36,796 bases of DNA from a virus. The DNA is taken from positions 1-36,796 of the IMG/VR virus record IMGVR_UViG_3300006921_000053; one strand, given 5' to 3'. Under the pieces are notes generated by a model. The model had not been told where the DNA came from and did not search any database. It worked only from the letters and a program-made list of their open reading frames with translations. Below are positions 31,308-36,796 of the stretch, one piece after another. The translations under genes were made by a program, and so were the position numbers. The stretch's first letter is position 1; every line of letters starts with the position of its first letter.

Positions 31308-33464
31308 ATGGGTTTTTTAGTCTCTCCAGGCGTACATGTTAAAGAAATCGATCTCACTAATATCATACCCGCCGTACAAACAAATATTGGCGCGGTCGCT
31401 GGACCTTTTGAAAAGGGCCCGGTAGCTACCGTTGTTAATATTGGTTCTGAAGAAGAATTGAGAAGTATCTTTGGTGAACCTAACGGCAATAACTTTGAAT
31501 ATTGGTTCACTGCTGCAAACTTTTTGCAGTATTCCAATGCGCTTAAAGTTGTCCGTGCTGAGTCTGGTGTTCTAAATGCCGCATCTGAACTAGGTGTGTT
31601 GATTAGAGATACTGATCACTATTCGGGTTCTTTTAGAGATGGTCAAGGAAGTGTTGGTCCTTGGGCAGCAAGAAGTGCTGGTGATTGGGGCAACTCTCTT
31701 AAAGTTTCCATCTGTGCAACTGCTACAGCGTTTTCGCAGAACATTACAGGTGCTAACCAAGTTAATGGTGCGGCATCTAATGGTGCAACATCTGTTACTG
31801 TTGATGATGTTGACCTTGCGAGTAACGTGATTAACGTTGGCGACATCGTTTCTTTCTTCACAGACAGTGGATTCGGTACTCCGGCTAGTGGTCATGCAGG
31901 TAAAGAATATGATGTTACTGCTCGGGATACAGCAAACAACACAATCACAATTCGTGAACTAGACAATCCAAATGGAACTGGATTGGTTGCAGATCTTGCT
32001 GACAACTCTTTCATTCGTAGACGTTGGAAGTTTTATGATCTGTTCGATGCTGCTCCGGGCACTTCTGATTTTTCTACCAAAGAATCTCGCGGTACAGCTG
32101 ATGAGTTGCATATTGTTGTTTATGATTCAACAGGTAAAATTAGTGGATTCAGTGAAAGTGTTGCTGGCCAAAGAACTCTTTCGGTTCTAGAAACATATCA
32201 GGCACTTTCCAAGAACCCTAAAGGAAAAACATCTCAAGGTGGAACAAACTACTATCCTGATGTCATTTATACGCAATCTGCAAATATCTTTTGGATGGAC
32301 CATCTTTCTGCTGGTACTAACTGGGGTAGTGACTTGGATGCAAGTAACAACATTATCCTTAACGGTACGGATTCTGATGGTTCGAATGAAGGTTCTGCTG
32401 TTCTTTTGGATGCAAGTGCTTCTGGTACTGATGAGGGAGAAAATCTTATTCAAGACTCTGGCTCTGGTGCGGGTGCATTTACTGCTGTTGATACACCGAC
32501 ATATGACGAATTGACAGGTGGAACAGACGATTATTCTGTGACTGTTGCTGAGAAAAGAACAGCATATGACTTGTTTGCAGACACAGAAGCTCATGACATT
32601 AACTTTGTGCTTAGTGGTCCTGCTGTTACGGTCACTGGATCATCGTTCGGTACATCTGGTGATGAGTTTGACACACATGGTACAATGATTACCGATCTTG
32701 TAGAACTGCGCAAGGACTGTGTTGGTTTCATCTCTCCTGCTCGTCAGGCGGTTGTTAATGTTCAGAGTTCAAACACACAAACAGTGAATGTTAAGAATTC
32801 GTTTGATACATTGCCATCGTCTTCGTATGTTGTATACGACAGTGGTTATAAACAGATGTATGATAAGTACAATGATGTGGTGCGTTTTGTTCCTTTGAAC
32901 GGTGACATTGCTGGAGTCTGTGCAAACACGGACAGAGTTGCTGATGCATGGTTCTCACCAGGCGGTTACAATCGTGGTAACATTCGTGGTGCGATTAAAG
33001 TTGCTTACAATCCAAAACAGTCTGAAAGAGATATTCTCTACAAGGCTCGAATCAACCCTGTTGTTGATTTCCCTGGCCAGGGTGTGGTTCTCTTTGGTGA
33101 CAAAACTGCTCAGACAAAACCAAGTGCGTTTGATAGAATCAACGTTCGTCGTTTGTTCTTGGTTCTTGAAAAAGCAATCGCAACTGCTGCTAAGTTTACA
33201 CTCTTTGAATTCAACGATGAGTTTACAAGAGCACAGTTCCGTAACTTGGTAGAGCCTTTCTTGCGAGATGTTCAGGGTCGTAGAGGTATCACTGATTTTG
33301 CGGTGATCTGCGATGCTACGAACAATACAGGTGAAGTAGTTGACAGAAACGAATTTGTTGCTGACATTTACATCAAACCAGCAAGGTCTATTAACTTTAT
33401 CACTCTTAACTTTGTTGCCGTTCGGACTGGTGTCGAATTCAACGAAGTTATCGGTAGATTCTAA
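31308..33464 (+). CDS. 18: Tail sheath protein gp18 with an LDGTD-type repeat insertion
   Basis: The N-terminus FLVSPGVHVKEIDLTNIIPA is the canonical sheath start. The C-terminal domain has FVPLNGDIAGVCANTDRVAD, an AWFSPGGYNRGNIRGA segment and SINFITLNFVAVRTGVEFNE, as in T4-like sheaths. The sheath contracts to drive the tube through the envelope. It has 718 residues against 659 in T4. Part of the excess is a patch near residues 347-390 reading LNGTDSDGSNEGSAVLLDAS and then SGTDEGENLI, the same repeat as in gp7, probably in a surface-exposed domain. It starts behind GGAG and its own late promoter. Confidence 0.95.
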   Translation: MGFLVSPGVHVKEIDLTNIIPAVQTNIGAVAGPFEKGPVATVVNIGSEEELRSIFGEPNGNNFEYWFTAANFLQYSNALKVVRAESGVLNAASELGVLIRDTDHYSGSFRDGQGSVGPWAARSAGDWGNSLKVSICATATAFSQNITGANQVNGAASNGATSVTVDDVDLASNVINVGDIVSFFTDSGFGTPASGHAGKEYDVTARDTANNTITIRELDNPNGTGLVADLADNSFIRRRWKFYDLFDAAPGTSDFSTKESRGTADELHIVVYDSTGKISGFSESVAGQRTLSVLETYQALSKNPKGKTSQGGTNYYPDVIYTQSANIFWMDHLSAGTNWGSDLDASNNIILNGTDSDGSNEGSAVLLDASASGTDEGENLIQDSGSGAGAFTAVDTPTYDELTGGTDDYSVTVAEKRTAYDLFADTEAHDINFVLSGPAVTVTGSSFGTSGDEFDTHGTMITDLVELRKDCVGFISPARQAVVNVQSSNTQTVNVKNSFDTLPSSSYVVYDSGYKQMYDKYNDVVRFVPLNGDIAGVCANTDRVADAWFSPGGYNRGNIRGAIKVAYNPKQSERDILYKARINPVVDFPGQGVVLFGDKTAQTKPSAFDRINVRRLFLVLEKAIATAAKFTLFEFNDEFTRAQFRNLVEPFLRDVQGRRGITDFAVICDATNNTGEVVDRNEFVADIYIKPARSINFITLNFVAVRTGVEFNEVIGRF
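32349..32455 (+). repeat. LDGTD-type repeat in the tail sheath gene
   Basis: The patch encodes LNGTDSDGSNEG and VLLDASASGTDEGENLI. Bases 32401-32446 match gp7 bases 5253-5298 at 42 of 46 positions. T4 gp18 has no such segment. Confidence 0.85.
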
Positions 33465-33479
33465 TAAGGAGCAACGAAA

Positions 33480-34034
33480 ATGGTTGGAACATTAGACGAA
33501 TTTAGGTCACAACTACTTGGTGGTGGCGCTAGAAATAACCAATATCGCGTTGAGATTAATAATCCTCCTGCTGGTGCTGTTGGTCTTGATACAAGAAATG
33601 CTGCGTTTTTGTGCACGGCTGCTCAGTTGCCAGGAATGACAATTGCTGAGGTTGAGGTTCCATTTAGAGGTCGTTCATTGTTTATCCCTGCTGATAGAAC
33701 ATTTGAGACATGGACTGTAACTTTCTTGAACGACACAAACTTTGCAATTAGAAACGCAATGGAACGGTGGAATAACAGTATGAATAATCTTGTCACGGGT
33801 CAAGGCTTGACAACTCATGATGAATATACTGCTGACCTTAAAGTCTCGCAACTTGATAGAGATGATTCAGTGTTGAAAACATACACCTTTGTCAATGCGT
33901 TTCCGACAGCAGTTGGTGCGATTGACTTAGCTGCTGGCACTTCAGATACGATTGAGACTTTTGATGTGACATTTAGATATCAACACTTTGTTACTGATGC
34001 TGTTATCGCAGATGCGCCGACAGGCCCATTTTAG
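33480..34034 (+). CDS. 19: Tail tube protein gp19
   Basis: The 184-residue protein starts VGTLDEFRSQLLGGGARNNQ. It contains FLCTAAQLPGMTIAEVEVPF and GRSLFIPADRTFETWTVTFL, all typical of T4-like tube proteins (T4 gp19 has 163 residues). It polymerises as hexameric rings inside the gp18 sheath and forms the DNA channel. It lies 15 bases after gp18 with a strong AAGGAG site, as expected for a very highly expressed protein. Confidence 0.95.
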   Translation: MVGTLDEFRSQLLGGGARNNQYRVEINNPPAGAVGLDTRNAAFLCTAAQLPGMTIAEVEVPFRGRSLFIPADRTFETWTVTFLNDTNFAIRNAMERWNNSMNNLVTGQGLTTHDEYTADLKVSQLDRDDSVLKTYTFVNAFPTAVGAIDLAAGTSDTIETFDVTFRYQHFVTDAVIADAPTGPF

Positions 34035-34054
34035 TAACTGACTATATATTCCTA

Positions 34055-34070
34055 ACTACTAAATAGTAGT
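34055..34070 (+). promoter_or_regulatory. Palindrome containing a late-promoter variant before gp20
   Basis: ACTACTA-AA-TAGTAGT is a perfect inverted repeat with 7-base arms. It contains ACTAAATA (34058-34065), which differs from NATAAATA at one base and ends 17 bases before the portal ATG, a spacing close to that of the other late promoters. AAGGAG follows at 34071. It may be a variant late promoter, a small hairpin, or both. Confidence 0.4.
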
Positions 34071-34081
34071 AAGGAGATATA

Positions 34082-35707
34082 ATGGCAGAGCTATTTGGTT
34101 TTAGTATTACTCGGAAAGGGACTCAGGGCAGTGAAGATACTTTCACTGTCCCGACTCCTGACGATGGTAGCATCGAAGTCGCTGGTGGCGGTTTTCTCTC
34201 ATCTGTTCTTGATACGGATGGACGAGAAAGAACCGAGCTAGATTTAATTCGACGTTATAGAGATATTGCACAACAACCAGAATGTGACAGTGCAGTCGAA
34301 GATATCGTTAACGAAGCAATAACCTCAGATGAATTTTCTCAGTCTGTCATGGTTACTCTTGACAGACTTCCCTACCCAGAAAAAATTAAAAGACTTATTC
34401 GCAAAGAATTTGATAATGTCCTCTCTCTTTTAGAATTTGAACAAAAAGGTCATGATATCTTTAGACGTTGGTATGTTGATGGAAGAATTTTTTTCCATAA
34501 AGTTATTGACCCCCAAAATCCTAAAAAAGGCGTAAGCACATTACGGTATATTGATGCGACTAAGATTAGAAAAGTAAGGGAAGTAAAAAAAGAGAAAGAC
34601 CAAGCCACTGGTGTAGATAAGATTAAGAAGATTGAAGAGTATTACATCTATAATGAAAAAGGGTTGCATTCTGCCGGATATGGTGGAGCTCAACAGGGGA
34701 TTAGAATTGCTGGTGACGCAATAACGTATTGTCCATCTGGTGTAGTTGATCAAAACAGTGGAAAAGTTTTATCATATTTACACAAAGCAATTAAACCTGT
34801 AAATCAACTAAGGATGATTGAAGATGCATTGGTTATCTATCGCATTTCGAGAGCGCCCGAGCGTAGGATTTTCTACATTGATGTTGGCAATCTACCCAAG
34901 ATAAAAGCAGAACAATATCTTAAAGATGTGATGAATCGTTATCGTAACAAGTTGGTCTACGATGCATCAACTGGTGAAATACGAGATGATAGAAATCACA
35001 TGAGTATGTTGGAAGACTTCTGGCTGCCACGAAGAGAAGGTGGTCGAGGCACAGAAATCACAACATTGCCTGGCGGTTCTAATCTTGGTGAAATTGATGA
35101 CATTCAATATTTCCAGAAGAAACTTTATCGTTCATTGAACGTTCCTATTTCCAGACTTGAATCGGAATCAAATTTTAGTCTTGGTAGAAGCACAGACATT
35201 ACAAGAGATGAACTCAAGTTTACCAAGTTTATTCAGAAGCTAAGAAAGAAATTTGTTCATCTTTTTACAGACGTTTTAAAAACTCAGTTATTGTTAAAGA
35301 GCATTATCTCTCTAGAAGACTGGGATATAATGAAAGAACACATTCAATATGATTTTCTCAAAGATGGCCATTTTGCAGAACTGAAAGAAGCAGAGTTGTT
35401 GAATGACCGTATTAGCACACTACAAAATGTAGAAGCATACATTGGAACATTCTTCAGTAAAGAATATGTTTTGAAACATGTGTTGCGTATGAATGATGCT
35501 GAGATAGCTGATATGCGTGACCAAATTGCATCTGAGGCAGAAAAAGATCCAATGGATGGTGGTGTGCCGAACGATGGTGGTGATGGTATCCAAAGATACC
35601 CAACAGATCCAGCTGGTATGGCAGTTGATCCAGAAATGGATGCTGGAGATAGAGCAGCACTTGCCTATGGTATGGATCCAAATGCAGATGAAGGAGAGCA
35701 ACAATGA
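34082..35707 (+). CDS. 20: Portal vertex protein gp20
   Basis: The protein contains DLIRRYRDIAQQPECDSAVE, ISRAPERRIFYIDVGNLPKI, YDASTGEIRDDRNHMSMLED and LYRSLNVPISRLE. All align with T4 gp20 (for example ARAPERRVWYVDTGNMP and NMSMTEDYWLQRR). The 541 residues compare with 524 in T4. The dodecameric portal nucleates head assembly, binds the terminase and later the neck. The acidic, Gly/Asp-rich C-terminus (DPMDGGVPNDGGDGI) resembles marine relatives. The stop overlaps the next start by ATGA. Confidence 0.95.
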   Translation: MAELFGFSITRKGTQGSEDTFTVPTPDDGSIEVAGGGFLSSVLDTDGRERTELDLIRRYRDIAQQPECDSAVEDIVNEAITSDEFSQSVMVTLDRLPYPEKIKRLIRKEFDNVLSLLEFEQKGHDIFRRWYVDGRIFFHKVIDPQNPKKGVSTLRYIDATKIRKVREVKKEKDQATGVDKIKKIEEYYIYNEKGLHSAGYGGAQQGIRIAGDAITYCPSGVVDQNSGKVLSYLHKAIKPVNQLRMIEDALVIYRISRAPERRIFYIDVGNLPKIKAEQYLKDVMNRYRNKLVYDASTGEIRDDRNHMSMLEDFWLPRREGGRGTEITTLPGGSNLGEIDDIQYFQKKLYRSLNVPISRLESESNFSLGRSTDITRDELKFTKFIQKLRKKFVHLFTDVLKTQLLLKSIISLEDWDIMKEHIQYDFLKDGHFAELKEAELLNDRISTLQNVEAYIGTFFSKEYVLKHVLRMNDAEIADMRDQIASEAEKDPMDGGVPNDGGDGIQRYPTDPAGMAVDPEMDAGDRAALAYGMDPNADEGEQQ

Positions 35708-35874
35708 CAAGTAGAGAATTCGTAGATATGATAGCAAATGGTAATAATGTGGAAGCAGAGGATGCATTTAAACATGCAATCTCTCATAAAGTGAGTGATG
35801 CTCTGGAAGGTAGAAGAAAAGAATTGGCTGCATCTTTTGTAAACACCAAGAGTGTGGAGACTGAGGAAGAGTAG
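35704..35874 (+). CDS. 67: Small prohead core protein, gp67-like
   Basis: This short gene of 56 residues begins in an ATGA overlap with the portal stop, behind AAGGAGAG. The product (TSREFVDMIANGNNVEAEDA, then FKHAISHKVSDALEGRRKEL, then an acidic end) is helical with hydrophobic periodicity. T4 has the small core protein gp67 directly after gp20, and short proteins of this type hold the same position in marine relatives. The call rests on position, size and helical character. The role would be internal scaffold for the prohead. Confidence 0.65.
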   Translation: MTSREFVDMIANGNNVEAEDAFKHAISHKVSDALEGRRKELAASFVNTKSVETEEE

Positions 35875-35882
35875 AAAACACA

Positions 35883-36182
35883 ATGCCAGAGGTAACAAGG
35901 GTAAGATTAGATAAACATATAGGTCATGCAAGTCCTACACCAAACCCATTTCACCAAACCGTATACGCAACTGGTTCTGATAATGTGTTTGCTAATGGTG
36001 CAAAAGTTACTCGTATAGGAGATACCACTGCGTGTGGTGATCCTGCTACGGCAGGGAGCCCTACTGTATTTGTAAATGGTATTGCAGTTCACCGTAAAGG
36101 TGATGCAACTGGTGGACATACTAGTTGGGTGCCTAATAAATCTGCAAGTGGAAGTCCAAATGTTTTCGCTGATGGGCCGTAG
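35883..36182 (+). CDS. PAAR-motif baseplate spike-tip protein
   Basis: The 99-residue protein has GSDNVFANGAKVTRIGDTTA, GSPTVFVNGIAVHRKGD and GSPNVFADGP: three PAAR-type (G-S-P-x-V-F-x-N-G) units. Cys51, His70 and His79 are possible zinc ligands. PAAR proteins form the sharp cone at the end of the contractile tail spike; in T4 this is gp5.4. Here the gene stands after the portal and core genes rather than near gene 5. A signal peptide is absent, as expected for a virion part. Confidence 0.85.
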   Translation: MPEVTRVRLDKHIGHASPTPNPFHQTVYATGSDNVFANGAKVTRIGDTTACGDPATAGSPTVFVNGIAVHRKGDATGGHTSWVPNKSASGSPNVFADGP

Positions 36183-36192
36183 GGGGATATAA

Positions 36193-36426
36193 ATGGCAAA
36201 TCCAGATTATGCAACATTACTATCAAGCATAGCATCTGCAAGTGGTGATGCCAAAACTGCACTAGAACTACAATGTTATGTTTTTGAAGAAGCACTTACT
36301 GATACAGAAAAGAATTTATTTAACTATGTGTCTGATGAATATTTCTCATTTAATCCAGGCACAGATAGTGGAACATTTAAAAGCTATGTAGGAGTTTATT
36401 TTAACGATAACGGAAATAGCACATGA
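36193..36426 (+). CDS. Small protein of unknown function
   Basis: The 77-residue protein begins MANPDYATLLSSIASASGDA, continues with a helical acidic part (ELQCYVFEEALTDTEKNLFN) and ends in an aromatic, beta-like stretch with SFNPGTDSGTFKSYVGVYF. It starts behind a strong GGGGGA site 10 bases after the PAAR gene, and its stop overlaps the next start by ATGA. The grouping suggests a baseplate or fibre accessory, but I recognise no family. Confidence 0.5.
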   Translation: MANPDYATLLSSIASASGDAKTALELQCYVFEEALTDTEKNLFNYVSDEYFSFNPGTDSGTFKSYVGVYFNDNGNST

Positions 36427-36794
36427 CACTAACTAAAAGATCAACAAAAGGTTCAGCACTTACCTATGATGAAATGGATAATAATTTAACATTTCTAGAT
36501 TTATACAAAACTGTGGAAAATATTAGTGGGCCCGGCGCAATTAGTTTGACAACTGGAGTTACATTGATTACAACAACTGGAACAGATGCTTATTCATTAG
36601 CAGATGGTACAGAAGGTCAAATTAAAATAATCTCAATGAAGGTAAAAGGTGGTGGTAATGGTACTGTTACTCCTGATAACTTTATAAACGGAACAAGTTT
36701 ATTATTCAACAATGTTGAAGACACTGTAATACTACTTTACCAATCTACAGGTTGGATATTAATAGCACGACAAAATGCAACGGTGCAGGCATAG
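36423..36794 (+). CDS. Small fibre-like structural protein
   Basis: The 123-residue protein opens with KRSTKGSALTYDEMDNNLTF and LDLYKTV. This leader resembles that of the fibre-like gene at 5672 (an N-x-x-F-x-x-LY helix after a Gly/Ser start). It continues as short beta strands (ISGPGAISLTTGVTLITTTG) and ends YQSTGWILIARQNATVQA, a common end for phage appendage beta-sandwich domains. It is complete, with its stop two bases before the window end. A tail or capsid decoration role is inferred from composition. Confidence 0.6.
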   Translation: MTLTKRSTKGSALTYDEMDNNLTFLDLYKTVENISGPGAISLTTGVTLITTTGTDAYSLADGTEGQIKIISMKVKGGGNGTVTPDNFINGTSLLFNNVEDTVILLYQSTGWILIARQNATVQA

Positions 36795-36796
36795 GA

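Noticed and set aside
18512-33082. The palindrome CCTGGCCAGG occurring in both the SGNH gene and the sheath gene.
   Set aside because: Both copies encode the tetrapeptide PGQG with the same codons. Two copies in 37 kb are not evidence of a site.
36178-36195. TATAAATG just before the gene at 36193 as a late promoter.
   Set aside because: It overlaps the ATG itself, so a start downstream would remove the ribosome binding site and the start codon.
1-36796. tRNA genes, a CRISPR array, insertion sequences, an integrase or attachment site, and photosynthesis genes.
   Set aside because: None was seen. Genes are packed with gaps of at most about 120 bases, and no cloverleaf-like or spaced direct-repeat array was found by reading.

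Overview
This window is part of the structural (late) region of a marine-type T4-like myovirus. The T4 tail, neck, packaging and portal genes are recognisable and in T4 order: gp7 and gp8, then gp13, gp14, gp15, gp16, gp17, gp18, gp19, gp20 and a small core-like protein. Large low-complexity virion proteins, a DUF4815 protein and NATAAATA late promoters resemble the cyanomyovirus and pelagic T4-like groups. No photosynthesis gene is present, so the host cannot be named. Lines counted by hand give about 38-40% GC in structural genes and 20-25% in parts of the accessory genes. All genes are on the + strand except one small HNH-like gene.

Layout. Positions 1-16475 hold baseplate and fibre genes: the 3' end of a wedge gene, a reorganised 1810-residue gp7, a fibre-like gene, gp8 with an inserted domain, a 2159-residue DUF4815 protein, a small coiled-coil protein and two further appendage-like proteins. 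Positions 16486-24340 start with a conserved-looking unknown gene behind a late promoter. Nine closely packed enzyme-like genes follow: a NodU-family carbamoyltransferase, an SGNH hydrolase, a DxD glycosyltransferase, a SAM-methyltransferase-like protein, an Asp/Asn beta-hydroxylase-like protein, an unknown 450-residue protein, a second hydroxylase-like protein, a second DxD glycosyltransferase and a GNAT acetyltransferase. Positions 24366-35874 hold the neck, terminase, sheath, tube, portal and core genes. Two tandem PP-loop ATPase-like genes sit between the terminase subunits, and the minus-strand HNH-like gene lies between gp17 and gp18. The window ends with a PAAR spike-tip protein, an unknown small protein and a small fibre-like protein.

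Two features stand out. First, an Asp/Ser/Thr-rich repeat of the form LDGTD-x4-DAGD is dispersed through unrelated virion proteins (gp7, a fibre-like protein, the gp18 sheath and, in weaker form, gp14). One 46-nt patch matches at 42 positions between gp7 and gp18. Second, a late-transcribed enzyme cassette sits inside the structural gene block. Its content fits chemical decoration of virion proteins or of a virion-attached glycan. I propose as a testable inference that the Asp/Asn/Ser/Thr-rich repeats are its substrates; DNA hypermodification is the main alternative. No tRNA, CRISPR array, insertion sequence or integrase was seen. No gene-free stretch exceeds about 120 bases.
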